DNA of 64,000 bases from Chelatococcus sambhunathii (GTDB taxonomy: Bacteria; Pseudomonadota; Alphaproteobacteria; Rhizobiales; Methylopilaceae): NCBI GenBank assembly GCA_031316315.1, contig JADBEO010000011.1:43565-107564 (forward strand). Direction: 5' to 3'. Both the position numbers and the translations under genes were made by a program. The notes under the pieces are model-generated. The model saw nothing but the letters and a program-made list of their open reading frames with translations. It was not told the origin of the DNA and searched no databases. Positions within the stretch are counted from its first letter, which is position 1; every line of letters starts with the position of its first letter. Below are positions 12,513 through 20,923 of the stretch, one piece after another.

Positions 12513-12929
12513 TTAGAAAGCTAGTTGCAGCTGCTCTGCACCGGCTAGAAATCCATCTTCCAAATACATATAAGATTGAGGTGCTGTAAATCCACCGAAA
12601 AGCGTATATGGATCGACCGGCCGTTCATAAAGTACGGCCTTTTTAATCGATAGAGCATACGCGACTTGGCGATTTCTGAAATATTCTTTAAAAAAATCGT
12701 AGCTTATTCCAGAATATTTTGACGTTTGCCGCCAAATATCATCGGGGTTTCCGTAAATTATTTCATTAAAGTAAAATTCCCCAACTATCTGCGAAACAGG
12801 TCTTGTAACATACACTGCCGCGGTCCGAACAGATTGGCGGCGAGGCGGAACTCTGCGATATTCAAAAAGCTTCGATCCGCGAAATATCTCCACAGCATAT
12901 TCGGGCCTAATCGACAACAAGACCTTCAT
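12513..12929 (-). CDS. ASCH-domain protein (AT-rich island)
   Basis: 138 residues. It opens MKVLLSIRPEYAVEIFRGSK, the typical first strand and helix of ASCH/PUA-like domains, followed by FEYRRVPP, a strand AAVYVTRPVSQIVGEF (37-52) and a helix ISYDFFKEYFRNRQVAYALSI. ASCH domains are PUA-like folds expected to bind RNA or modified nucleotides. Its start lies inside the end of the upstream GNAT-ASCH gene (23-bp overlap), so the two are translationally coupled. Base composition is far more AT-rich than the neighbours, indicating transfer. No catalytic residues can be assigned. Confidence 0.85.
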   Translation of the reverse strand: MKVLLSIRPEYAVEIFRGSKLFEYRRVPPRRQSVRTAAVYVTRPVSQIVGEFYFNEIIYGNPDDIWRQTSKYSGISYDFFKEYFRNRQVAYALSIKKAVLYERPVDPYTLFGGFTAPQSYMYLEDGFLAGAEQLQLAF

Positions 12930-13956
12930 TTATCTTCCCAAGTTCGATGATTTTAGCGAATTGATCCTCGGTTAATTTTAGTAAGTCCCAACGCGATTGC
13001 TCGGATAGGCCGACTTCGTCGATAAGGACCCCACGAATCGTTCGCTTGCCAAAGGCAGCATTGTAGGTCATTCGAAGGGTGTAAAGCCGATCATTTTCTT
13101 GGTACAGATGTCTTAGTTCTTCTTCAGTAAAAACGCTGTGGGGCGCGGCGTATTCTACGAATGCATCCTCCGAGACGAATGATTTTCGAGCTCTTGTTTC
13201 TTCAACGACACAAAGTGATGTAACAACGGAGCGAAATCTCGCACGTCCTATAATATCGGTTGTTCTATATACGATAACAATATCGCCCTTCTTGAGGCGA
13301 GTTAAAGCCATCTTAGCGATATATACTTTATGTATCGTGTTTGTGTGTGAGATATCAGTGACAATATCAGGGCTTTCTGTTTTAAGAATTGAGTCAGGGA
13401 ATAGGTTAGTGTGATATTCAGGATAGATTGCGAGCAGAAATTTGTTCACGCCATTGCTATGTACGTAAGGGTAGTCTGATAGAATATCGTCTTCTAGATC
13501 AGTCATCGACCGAAGTAGGACTTTCTCGGTCCCATTTTTTGTGGTTTTCGATCCCTTCTCTTTAAATCCATACCGTTCAAAAAGAGATATGAGTTGCGAG
13601 TGCGTGTCAAACACAGTCACGTATACCTCGCTAACATTCTCATCTATAGCGTGGTCAAATATTTTCTTAATAACACGTTCTCCGAGCTTCGTCCCGTGTG
13701 CGATAATTTTGAATGTACCGACTTTAAGACGTTTTGCAGCTGGCAGAGATGGTGATACGTCCGTAATTTCACCAGTTTCGATTTTAAGATATACAAAGCC
13801 GCGCAATGCGCCTGAGGAGGTCTCGATAACGTAGGCCGGTTCATCGGACTTCTTCTTAAACCATTCAGAGAATTCTTTATACTGTTTCTTGAGGCTATCA
13901 AAGATGGGGTCCTTCAGATTTATTTCCTTGAACTTTTTTAGCTTGAGAGACGGCAT
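12907..13956 (-). CDS. GNAT acetyltransferase fused to ASCH/PUA-like domain
   Basis: 349 residues, starting MPSLKLKKFKEINL behind CACGGAG; the frame stays open far upstream, but that part is GC-rich shadow of the AraC region. Residues ~40-150 form a GNAT fold: AYVIETSSGALRGFVYLKIE, the CoA-binding turn AHGTKLGERVIKKIF (86-100), and the terminal strand LISLFERYGFKEKG. Residues ~172-310 resemble an ASCH domain: FLLAIYPEYHTNLFPDS, IVIVYRTTDIIGRARF and a helix EEELRHLYQENDRLYTLRM. These align with the product of the overlapping downstream gene. Likely an acetyltransferase guided by an RNA- or nucleotide-binding domain; substrate unknown. AT-rich codon use marks it as acquired. Confidence 0.82.
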   Translation of the reverse strand: MPSLKLKKFKEINLKDPIFDSLKKQYKEFSEWFKKKSDEPAYVIETSSGALRGFVYLKIETGEITDVSPSLPAAKRLKVGTFKIIAHGTKLGERVIKKIFDHAIDENVSEVYVTVFDTHSQLISLFERYGFKEKGSKTTKNGTEKVLLRSMTDLEDDILSDYPYVHSNGVNKFLLAIYPEYHTNLFPDSILKTESPDIVTDISHTNTIHKVYIAKMALTRLKKGDIVIVYRTTDIIGRARFRSVVTSLCVVEETRARKSFVSEDAFVEYAAPHSVFTEEELRHLYQENDRLYTLRMTYNAAFGKRTIRGVLIDEVGLSEQSRWDLLKLTEDQFAKIIELGKINEGLVVD

Positions 13957-14183
13957 AATCGCTCCGTGACGAAGTATTATTTTAGTAGTTAGTTGATGCA
14001 TGCATAGGTTGCATGATTCGAGAGTGCTACACAAGTCAGCTGCGCCCTGGCGGGCTGAGTGGCTCTGATGCGCCCGCCGCGAGCGGCGGCTCGGCCGTCG
14101 AGGCTGCGGAAGCATCCAAGCCGTGGCGTAGGCATTGGCCGATCCCCATTTCTGTACGAACGGCCGCTGCATCCGGCGGCGCG
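13957..14183. other. Junction of AT-rich island and AraC gene
   Basis: Base composition changes abruptly near 14,035, from the AT-rich GNAT-ASCH promoter region to GC-rich DNA. The motif ATGCATGCA at 13,995-14,003 with TGCAT repeated nearby forms a small palindrome upstream of the operon. No gene is visible here, and no integrase or attachment repeat was found at either edge of the island. Confidence 0.45.
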
Positions 14184-15068
14184 TTACAGCTCGGCGCGAT
14201 ACCGCTTCGGCGTCACGCCGGTGAACTGCCGAAAGACCTTCGCGAAGTGGCTTTCGCTCGCGAAGCCGACCTCTGCGGCGACACGCCCGGCGGAAAGGGT
14301 CCTGCCCGCAAGCAGGGTCTTCGCCTTCTCGACGCGCTCCCGCATGACGAAACGATAGGGCGACAGCCCAAGTCCCGCCTTGAAGGTCCGCGCGAAATGC
14401 GACGGGCTCATGCCCAACAGATCGGCCATCCCGGCCACCGACACGTTGTCCGACAGGTTTTCGCGGACGTAGTCGACCAGTCTTCGCATCTCGGCTGGGC
14501 GAAGACGCATGTCCTGTCTGTGCGCCGGATCGGACAGCGCGTATCTCGCCGCCAGATAGGCGAGCAGGGCGGTGGAGATCGACTCGCAATAGAGCGCGCC
14601 GGAGCGGCATCCGCCCCTGACTTCGGCGCGCATGGCCGACAGCAGCGCGGCGAGCTGCGGATCCTGAGCGACCTGCACGGGCGCCAACGCTCTCTCGATC
14701 GCCAGCGTTTCCGCCGGCGCGAGCGTCTCGAGCTTGGCGCCGTCGAGCTGGAGCACCATTACCGGGATCGAGCCGTCGGGCACTGCGCTTTCGATCTCCG
14801 CGTCGCGGCGGATGATCGACACCGTGCCGCGTTCCATCCTGTTGGCGTTCCATACGCCCCGGTGCTTCCAACGCAGCGATCCCAGTCCGTCCGTGACGTA
14901 GATCAGCGTCGTCTTCGACCAGGCGTGCTTCGGCAGAGGCTCGCCGGGACTGCTCGCCTCTTCGAAGCCGAAACCTCGCCAGGGATGATCCGCGCTCCTG
15001 AGATCGGGCGCGGCGAGGAACGGCACGCGCCTGCCTTGCGCGCTGTACTGGATGCGATCCGCTCTCAT
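14184..15068 (-). CDS. AraC family transcriptional regulator
   Basis: 294 residues from MRADRIQYSA; the frame extends to 15122 without a ribosome site. The N-terminal ~190 residues are a cupin-like sensor domain (HAWSKTTLIYVTDGLGSLRWK). The C-terminal ~100 residues hold both AraC helix-turn-helix units: VAGMADLLGMSPSHFARTFK and VAAEVGFASESHFAKVFRQFTGVTPKRYR. The effector and targets are unknown. The next gene downstream is the foreign GNAT-ASCH pair; the divergent neighbour at 15334 is a candidate target. Confidence 0.93.
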   Translation of the reverse strand: MRADRIQYSAQGRRVPFLAAPDLRSADHPWRGFGFEEASSPGEPLPKHAWSKTTLIYVTDGLGSLRWKHRGVWNANRMERGTVSIIRRDAEIESAVPDGSIPVMVLQLDGAKLETLAPAETLAIERALAPVQVAQDPQLAALLSAMRAEVRGGCRSGALYCESISTALLAYLAARYALSDPAHRQDMRLRPAEMRRLVDYVRENLSDNVSVAGMADLLGMSPSHFARTFKAGLGLSPYRFVMRERVEKAKTLLAGRTLSAGRVAAEVGFASESHFAKVFRQFTGVTPKRYRAEL

Positions 15069-15333
15069 CGGCTTCTGCGGTCCTTTTTGAGCGCGAGAAC
15101 TGTCCGGACCGGCGCCTGACATGTCAACGACATTTCACCAGCCGCAGGCACCGCCTCGGCGCCTCCGCGAACAGACGCGCAGATCCCTCGCCAGCGCGTA
15201 AAGCAGGATCATGCTCAGACCGGCGGAATCCTTGTAGTCTTCATCTCGTCGTAAACCTAGATTTCCGCAGAAGGGGCCGGCGAATAACTACAAAACGTTG
15301 AAATAAAAAGCCGATAAAATTGGGAGGAATGCA

Positions 15334-16467
15334 ATGAAGACGAGCTTATCGTTCCCGAGATCGTATCGTTCGAAGATCGCCGGCTTTCGGCTGGCGGCCG
15401 GCGCCCTGTTTCTCGCCGCTGCGGGCGGAGGCGTCTCGGCGGGAGAGCGTCTCGAACCGATCAAGCTGGCGAAGTCCGGCGGGTTCGAGATCGGCGGCAA
15501 GGTCATCACGAACCCGTCCAATCCCAACCAGACGCTCTCCTGCGACCACGGCTATGTGGAGTATTTTACGCCGTGGAAGCCGCGTAAGACCAGCCTCGTC
15601 ATGTGGCACAGCTCGAGCTCACAGGTCTGGCAGAACCGCTGGGACGGCGGCGAAGGCTACAAGGACAAGTTCCTGCGCCGGGACTATCCGGTCTTCATCT
15701 GGGACGGTCCGCGCGTCGGCCGGGCGAACTGGAGCTGCGAGCCGATCAACTACGTCCCCGCCTATCGGGATCAGGGCAATTTCGTCGCCTGGAAATTCGG
15801 CCCGCTGCCGCCCGAAGGCCTGCCGAAGCCCAGCGACTGGTATCCGGGCGTGCAGTTCCCCACCGAGAGCGCGGAAGCCTGGAACCAGGCGACCCGCGCC
15901 CGTTATGACGAGTTCGACACCGGCGCGAACATCCAGCTGCAGACCGACGTGGCGGCGGTCGCCGCGGACTCGGGCAAGCTCGGCGACAGCATCGTCTATC
16001 TCACCAACTCGGCCGGCGGCCTCCGCGCCATGGTGACGACAACCAAGGCGCAGCAGAAGAACATCGCCGGCATCGTCACCTATGAGAGCATCGGCTACGT
16101 GTTCCCCGAGGGCGATCCCGAGACGCCGACGGCCTGCACGGATCCCGGCCCCGCCTGCGCCTTCGGCCCGATCGTGGTTCCGCTCGCCGACTTCAAGAAG
16201 CTCGCGAAGCTCAAGGGCATCCAGTTCGTCTGGGGCGACAACCGTCCCGAGACCGACACGTTCGTCAAGCAGTCGCGAGTCGCCGCGAAGCTGATCAACA
16301 AATATGGCGGCAACGCCAAGGTGCTCGTGCTCGGGCGCGACGCCGGCCTGTGGGGCAGCACGCACATCCCCTTCGCCGATCTCGACAACGACGAGGTCGC
16401 GGCGCTTCTGGACAAGTTCCTGAAGAAGAACGGCCTCGACAAATACGGCAAGGGCCACGACGAGTGA
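15334..16467 (+). CDS. Secreted alpha/beta-hydrolase
   Basis: 377 residues with a long Sec signal (core FRLAAGALFLAAAGGGVSAG) and an excellent site GGGAGGAATGCA before ATG. The fold is alpha/beta hydrolase: VMWHSSSSQVWQNRW near 90-103, the nucleophile turn LTNSAGGLRA with Ser226 (a T-N-S-A-G version of GxSxG), an acidic residue in VWGDNRPETD (~300-308), and His344 in GSTHIPFADL. Substrate unknown; probably a periplasmic or extracellular esterase. The gene is divergent from the AraC regulator with a 265-bp gap. Confidence 0.8.
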   Translation: MKTSLSFPRSYRSKIAGFRLAAGALFLAAAGGGVSAGERLEPIKLAKSGGFEIGGKVITNPSNPNQTLSCDHGYVEYFTPWKPRKTSLVMWHSSSSQVWQNRWDGGEGYKDKFLRRDYPVFIWDGPRVGRANWSCEPINYVPAYRDQGNFVAWKFGPLPPEGLPKPSDWYPGVQFPTESAEAWNQATRARYDEFDTGANIQLQTDVAAVAADSGKLGDSIVYLTNSAGGLRAMVTTTKAQQKNIAGIVTYESIGYVFPEGDPETPTACTDPGPACAFGPIVVPLADFKKLAKLKGIQFVWGDNRPETDTFVKQSRVAAKLINKYGGNAKVLVLGRDAGLWGSTHIPFADLDNDEVAALLDKFLKKNGLDKYGKGHDE

Positions 16468-16518
16468 ACTCGCGCCCCGGCTCCCGTCCGTCTTCGAACG
16501 GCCGGGAGCCGGTTCCCG

Positions 16519-16941
16519 TCACTGGCCCTCGAGCTTCTCCGCCAGCCGCGCTTCCTTCTCGCGCAGCTCCGGCGTGAAGGCTTCGCCGAGATCGTCGGCC
16601 TCGAAGAAGGGGCGGATCTCGATCTCGCTCGGGCCGGTCATCGGGTTCGGGCAACGCTTCACCCAGTCGATCGCCTCGGCCATGTCCTTGACCCGCCAGA
16701 CCCAGAAGCCGGCGACCAGCTCCTTGGTCTCGGCGAACGGACCGTCGATCACGGTGCGCTCCGGCCCGTCGAAGGCGACGCGCGCGCCTTTCGAGGAGGG
16801 CTGAAGGCCGTCGCCGGAGAGCATGACGCCGGCGGCCACGAGCTGTTCGTTGAACTTGATCATCGCCTCGAGCAGTTCGGTGGTCGGCAGCTCGCCCGCC
16901 TCGCTCTCGGCCGTCGCCTTGACCATCACCATCACGCGCAT
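16519..16941 (-). CDS. YciI-like (YCII-domain) protein
   Basis: 140 residues starting MRVMVMVKATAESEAG behind GGGAGAG; the longer frame to 17088 is non-conserved. The pattern DGPFAETKELVAGFWVW followed by a helix with MAEAIDWVKRCPNP is typical of the DGPF/YCII family, which has a ferredoxin-like fold and often sits beside sigma factors. The reaction is unknown. It converges on the secreted hydrolase gene. Confidence 0.9.
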   Translation of the reverse strand: MRVMVMVKATAESEAGELPTTELLEAMIKFNEQLVAAGVMLSGDGLQPSSKGARVAFDGPERTVIDGPFAETKELVAGFWVWRVKDMAEAIDWVKRCPNPMTGPSEIEIRPFFEADDLGEAFTPELREKEARLAEKLEGQ

Positions 16942-17145
16942 CGTTCTCTCCCGTGTCGCTGGCGGGCCCCCGCGGCCCGCTCGAGTGAAAGACGATCGCG
17001 CAACACGCGAACCGACAATCGGGCGCGCAAATTTTCGCGCGGGCTGCGGCGATGCGGCCGTCGCGGCGGCCGGGAGCCCGTCTCGCAACGGGCGGCCGCT
17101 GACCTAGAATTTCGCGCGAGGGAGCCCGTTCCGCGGGGACTGCGC

Positions 17146-18012
17146 GTGATGGCATCGACTGACTTCGCGGCGGCCCTGCTCGCCGGGGCGCTTCTCGTGG
17201 CCTGCGCGGCGGGCGCGTCCGTCGCGCAGGAGTTCAAGCATCGCGGATGGGCCGGCGCCCGCCTTCCGGGCGACAAGGAGAACGGCTGCGCGATGGCGCT
17301 GGAGGTCCGGCGCGACGCCGGGCTCGTCGTCTACGCGGACTCGAAGCGCCGGGTGCGGATCGGACTGGCCAGCCGGGCGTGGAAGCTCGAGCCGGGCAAG
17401 GAGGCGCTCGCCGCCGTCACCTTCAACGACGGCCCGCCGATCCTGCTGAAGGGCGAGGCCGTGCTGCCGACGACGGTCCTGTTCGATCCGATGGACTTTC
17501 CGGATGACGGCGGCCTGGCGGCGCTCGTCGAAGGCGCGCGCAGCGTCAAGGTCACCTATGACGGGCTCTACGTCCGGGCGCGTCTGTCGGGCTCGGCGCG
17601 CGCCATGAGGCTGCTGTGGGAGTGCGCGTCCGCCCCGCCCGAAGCCGCGCCGCCGCCTGAGGCGTCCGACGGAGGCGCGGAGCGGGAGGGCGTCGGCCGA
17701 ACCGCCGATTTCGCCTTCCTGCGCCAGGGCATGGACGCGCTGGAGGCCCACCGCAAGCTGATCGAGGCCGGCTGGCAGGCCGACGGCGACGCGCCGGCGG
17801 TTCAAACGGAGGACGGCGCGCTCAAGGCTCTGCGCGAGCGTGGGCTGCCCGCCGCGGCCTGTTCGGGCGAAACCTGCGCCGCCACATATGCCGACGCCTA
17901 TGGCAACGCGCTGCGGGCCGCGTTCGGCGCCGACGGCGAACCGAAGCTGCGCGGCTGGCGGCTCAATCCGCCGGACGAGGCGGCCAAGGAGGAGCCCAAA
18001 CCGGAAGACTGA
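17146..18012 (+). CDS. Exported protein of unknown function
   Basis: 288 residues starting GTG-ATG (17146 or 17149). A Sec signal (AALLAGALLVACAAGASVAQ) is followed by a ~125-residue beta-rich region with ENGCAMALEVRRDAGLVVYA, a Pro/Glu linker (~165-185), and a C-terminal part (FAFLRQGMDALEAHRKLIEA) with CSGETCAATYADAYG. The pair of Cys there may form a disulphide. No family is recognised; it may be lipid-anchored or periplasmic. It precedes the PepSY-like gene on the same strand by 141 bp. Confidence 0.65.
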   Translation: MMASTDFAAALLAGALLVACAAGASVAQEFKHRGWAGARLPGDKENGCAMALEVRRDAGLVVYADSKRRVRIGLASRAWKLEPGKEALAAVTFNDGPPILLKGEAVLPTTVLFDPMDFPDDGGLAALVEGARSVKVTYDGLYVRARLSGSARAMRLLWECASAPPEAAPPPEASDGGAEREGVGRTADFAFLRQGMDALEAHRKLIEAGWQADGDAPAVQTEDGALKALRERGLPAAACSGETCAATYADAYGNALRAAFGADGEPKLRGWRLNPPDEAAKEEPKPED

Positions 18013-18153
18013 TGCCGGCCGCGGCGCAAGGATCCGAAGCTCTCGGAAGCATTGCCGGGGTCATGCGCTCCGCGAGCCGCGGGCGCGCGAATTGAACCAA
18101 TCGCCTTGTCTTGGCGTTTGCGCGGCGGGACGCGGTGATCGAGGACTATTGAG

Positions 18154-18693
18154 ATGACTGTGCGGTTGAAGACGCTTCTGGCAGGGGGCGCGCTCATCGC
18201 CTGCGTCGCGCTGGTCTGGACGCTCGCCTCGGTCGGCGCGTCTTCGGTGCGCGCCAACGAGCCGCTCGTCCCCAATGCTCCGATCGGCGTGAAGCAGGCG
18301 ATCGCCGCGGCCGAGGCGCATGGCGGCGCGGCCGAAAACGTGGCGTTCTCCGACGAGGCCGGAGGCCGATGGGAGATCGCAGTCGCGCCGGCGCCGAGCG
18401 GCGAAGCCTCCATCGTCCTGGTCGATCCGAACTCGGGAAAGGTGGTCGGGCGCAAGCCGCGGCCGACCAAGCTGGCCGCCGCCGGCGTGACGACCGCGGA
18501 AGCCGGTCAGGCTGCGACCGCAGGCAGTCTCTCCAGCGCCGTCGCGCTCGCCGAAGAGCGCGTCAATGGAACCGCGATCGAGGCGCGCGCCGAGACGGAC
18601 GGCGCCCAGCCGGCGCATATCGTCAGCCTCTCGACGCTGGACGGGCGCAAGGACGTCCGGGTCACCGCGCAGGGCGAGGTGATCCCGGAATGA
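18154..18693 (+). CDS. Exported protein with two PepSY-like repeats
   Basis: 179 residues with an N-terminal signal/anchor (LLAGGALIACVALVWTLASV). Two repeats follow: IGVKQAIAAAEAHGGAAENV with a strand ending LVDPNSGKVVG, and SLSSAVALAEERVNGTAIEA with a strand ending VRVTAQGEVI. This helix-then-strands pattern, ending in a D/G turn, matches PepSY domains, which inhibit or regulate extracytoplasmic peptidases. Assignment is by pattern only. Confidence 0.65.
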   Translation: MTVRLKTLLAGGALIACVALVWTLASVGASSVRANEPLVPNAPIGVKQAIAAAEAHGGAAENVAFSDEAGGRWEIAVAPAPSGEASIVLVDPNSGKVVGRKPRPTKLAAAGVTTAEAGQAATAGSLSSAVALAEERVNGTAIEARAETDGAQPAHIVSLSTLDGRKDVRVTAQGEVIPE

Positions 18694-18744
18694 AGCGCCG
18701 CGGGGCGAGCCCTTCCAGCCCGCCCCGCCGAACTGATCGTCAAG

Positions 18745-19074
18745 TCAGCGGAAGTAGCAGACCCGTCGGGTGCGGCCCCAGCGGTTGCGGGTGACGCGGC
18801 AGACTTTGCGCCGGGCCGGCCGCCAACGCACCGGGGGACGGCGATAGTAGCGCCGGCCGTAGTACCGGCGGCGATACTGCACCTTTTCGATCTCGAGGTT
18901 TTCGGGAAGCTTTTCGGCCACGCGGCGTTCGGCGCCCGCGGCTGCGTTGGACTTCGGGGGTTCAGCGGCGCCCTGCAGCGTCCGCCCGGCCGCCTCCGCC
19001 CGGGTGGCGATGGTCGCGCTGACCGCTACGCCCGCGACGCCCAGAAGTCCTCGAAGAAAAGTCCGGCGTTCCAT
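18745..19074 (-). CDS. Tat-exported Tyr/Arg-rich small protein
   Basis: 109 residues. The start MERRTFLRGLLGVAGVAV has a perfect AAGGAGG site and a twin-arginine motif (ERRTFLRG) with a hydrophobic core ending RAEA. The mature protein is very basic, with YRRRYYGRRYYRRPPVRWRP and a C-terminal CRVTRNRWGRTRRVCYFR containing two Cys. Similar Arg/Tyr-rich exported peptides occur in Rhizobiales without known function. It is convergent with the PepSY-like gene. Confidence 0.75.
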   Translation of the reverse strand: MERRTFLRGLLGVAGVAVSATIATRAEAAGRTLQGAAEPPKSNAAAGAERRVAEKLPENLEIEKVQYRRRYYGRRYYRRPPVRWRPARRKVCRVTRNRWGRTRRVCYFR

Positions 19075-19239
19075 GCTCGCCTCCTTGATTGCCGAGGCGG
19101 GGCGAGCTAGGGGGCGACGAGCGGTATTCCAGTCACGCTTGCGTGCAACGCAGGGAAGCCATTGGAAACCGAGCGGCCGCATCCGCTTCACAGCGCCGCG
19201 AGGGCAGATGGCCCGGACGCATCGGCGAGGCCGCAGCGT

Positions 19240-20619
19240 TCAGAGCACCGCCAGCGCGAGTTCCGGCGTCTCTTCGAGCGCGTGCGCCATGTAGTCGAGC
19301 GCGCGGGCGAGCTGGTCGCGCGTGGTCGGGCCGCCGAGGCAGACCCGCACCGCCTCCTGAGGGGCGCCGTCGGCGGCGAAGGCGTCGCTCGCGACGACGC
19401 CGAGCCCGGCGCCCCGCATGTGGGCGACGAAGGCGGCGCGGCCCCACGGCGCGGGAAGCGGGAGCCAGATGTTGAAGCTCAGCGGATCCGCGCGAAACGT
19501 CCCCTCCGGCAGGATCTCCGCGGCGAGCTTCTGGCGGGCCGCGGCCTCGGAGCGGATGAAGCGCAGCATGATGTCGGCCGTGCCGTCCTCGATCCAGCGC
19601 GTCGCGAGCGCGACTGTGAGCGGCGAGGCCATAACCGCGCCCGCCCGGAGCGCCGCCGCGAAGGGCCATGCCGCGCGCGCGGAAGGCGCCACGACATAGG
19701 CCGCGCGCAGCCCCGCGCCGATGCATTTGGCGAGCCCGGCGACATGCCAGGTCAGGTCCGGCGCGATCGCCGCGAAGGGCGAGATCTTCCGCGTCGGGAT
19801 GAAGCCGTAGGCGTCGTCCTCGACGATTGGGACCGAGAAGCCGCGGGCGACCTCGGCGAGCGCCGCGCGACGGTCCTCGGGGATGGTGAGGGTGGTCGGG
19901 TTCTGCAGCGTCGGATTCAGATAGATCGCCTTGGGCGAGAAACGCTCGCACGCCTGCCTGAAGGCGTCGGGCGTGACGCCGTACGCGTCCATGGGGAGGC
20001 CGACCAGCCTGAGGCCGAGCTGGGCCGCAATGGCCCGCACGCCCGGATAGGTGACGGCTTCGCAGAGCACGATGTCGCCGCGCTCCGCGAGCGTGGAGAA
20101 GATCCCGACCAGCGCCGGATGCGCGCCGGGCGTCACGAACACCCGATCCTGCGAGGGCACCAGCGCACGGCGGCCGAGCCAGGCCGAGGCCGCGTCCTTG
20201 TCGGCCTGCGATCCGCCAAAGCCCTGGTAGCGCAGCAGCGAGACCAGATCGCGCGAGATCTCGGCGAGACCCTCGCGCATCGTCTCGATCAGCGCCGGGT
20301 CCTCAGGCTCGGGCGGGAGGTTCATCGAGAGGTCGACGAGCTCCGGCCGTGAGGACGCTGCGGCGCGCGCCGGACGAGCGGCGGTGACGAAGGTCCCGGA
20401 GCCGACGCGCGAGCCCACAAGCCCGCGCTTCTGCGCCTCGACATAGCCGCGCGCGACGGTCGTGAAGTCGACCCCGAGCCGGCGCGCCAGCGAGCGCTGT
20501 GGCGGAAGCCGGTCGCCCGGATGCAGGCGCCCGGCCGCCACGTCGTCCGCGACCGCGTCGGCGATGGCGAGGTAGCGCGGCTTGTCGCTGAGCGAGAGGT
20601 TCGGCGTCCAGTCCGGCAT
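19240..20619 (-). CDS. MocR-type regulator (GntR + aminotransferase fold)
   Basis: 459 residues starting MPDWTPNLSLSDKPRYLAIA. Residues ~15-80 are a GntR winged helix (PGDRLPPQRSLARRLGVDFT). A ~330-residue class I aminotransferase-like domain follows with YLNPTLQNPTTLTIP, EDDAYGF and the PLP-lysine segment GLAKCIGAGLR. MocR proteins sense pyridoxal phosphate or amine ligands. It is divergent from the Nit1C cluster and shares its promoter region, so it is the natural candidate regulator of that cluster. Longer in-frame starts up to 20850 would overlap the promoter. Confidence 0.92.
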   Translation of the reverse strand: MPDWTPNLSLSDKPRYLAIADAVADDVAAGRLHPGDRLPPQRSLARRLGVDFTTVARGYVEAQKRGLVGSRVGSGTFVTAARPARAAASSRPELVDLSMNLPPEPEDPALIETMREGLAEISRDLVSLLRYQGFGGSQADKDAASAWLGRRALVPSQDRVFVTPGAHPALVGIFSTLAERGDIVLCEAVTYPGVRAIAAQLGLRLVGLPMDAYGVTPDAFRQACERFSPKAIYLNPTLQNPTTLTIPEDRRAALAEVARGFSVPIVEDDAYGFIPTRKISPFAAIAPDLTWHVAGLAKCIGAGLRAAYVVAPSARAAWPFAAALRAGAVMASPLTVALATRWIEDGTADIMLRFIRSEAAARQKLAAEILPEGTFRADPLSFNIWLPLPAPWGRAAFVAHMRGAGLGVVASDAFAADGAPQEAVRVCLGGPTTRDQLARALDYMAHALEETPELALAVL

Positions 20620-20923
20620 TGGCGGGTTCCTGCCAGTTCGATCGAATTGACTGTATATTGTTGCATCGCCGCCTGTCACCCTTCTTGCATAAGGTGCGGA
20701 CGTGTCAGCGCGGCGCAGACCGTCGCGCTGTCTGCTCATGAATGAGGCGCTGGGCGCCGATTTCGTAGCCCGGCGGGGCGGCGTGAAAAGTCGGCTCCGA
20801 TCATATTGACTGCATAATTGAATGTAAATTGCTGGTTTACACGTATGCATTCAATTGGCACGACGCTTGCGAGCCTTCGAACGAGCCGGCCGAGCCTGCG
20901 CCGGAGCCGATAGGGAGCACGAC
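20620..20923. promoter_or_regulatory. Divergent MocR/Nit1C promoter with direct repeats
   Basis: This 304-bp gap contains two near-identical direct repeats, ATTGACTGTATATTG (20646-20660) and ATTGACTGCATAATTG (20805-20820), 159 bp apart and each close to one gene start. MocR regulators typically bind direct repeats, so these are candidate operators. The local AT richness (20,800-20,865) fits a promoter. No gene is seen in the gap. Confidence 0.55.

Noticed and set aside
12398..12589. Small plus-strand ORF (63 codons) at the island edge
   Set aside because: Overlaps the end of the ASCH gene, has no ribosome site and no recognisable pattern.
12389..14183. Integrative element with attachment sites
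   Set aside because: No integrase, tRNA or flanking direct repeats could be found; only base composition indicates transfer.
13957..14871. N-terminal extension of the GNAT-ASCH frame
   Set aside because: The extra 305 codons are GC-rich shadow of the AraC gene; the AT-rich gene has its own ATG and ribosome site at 13956.
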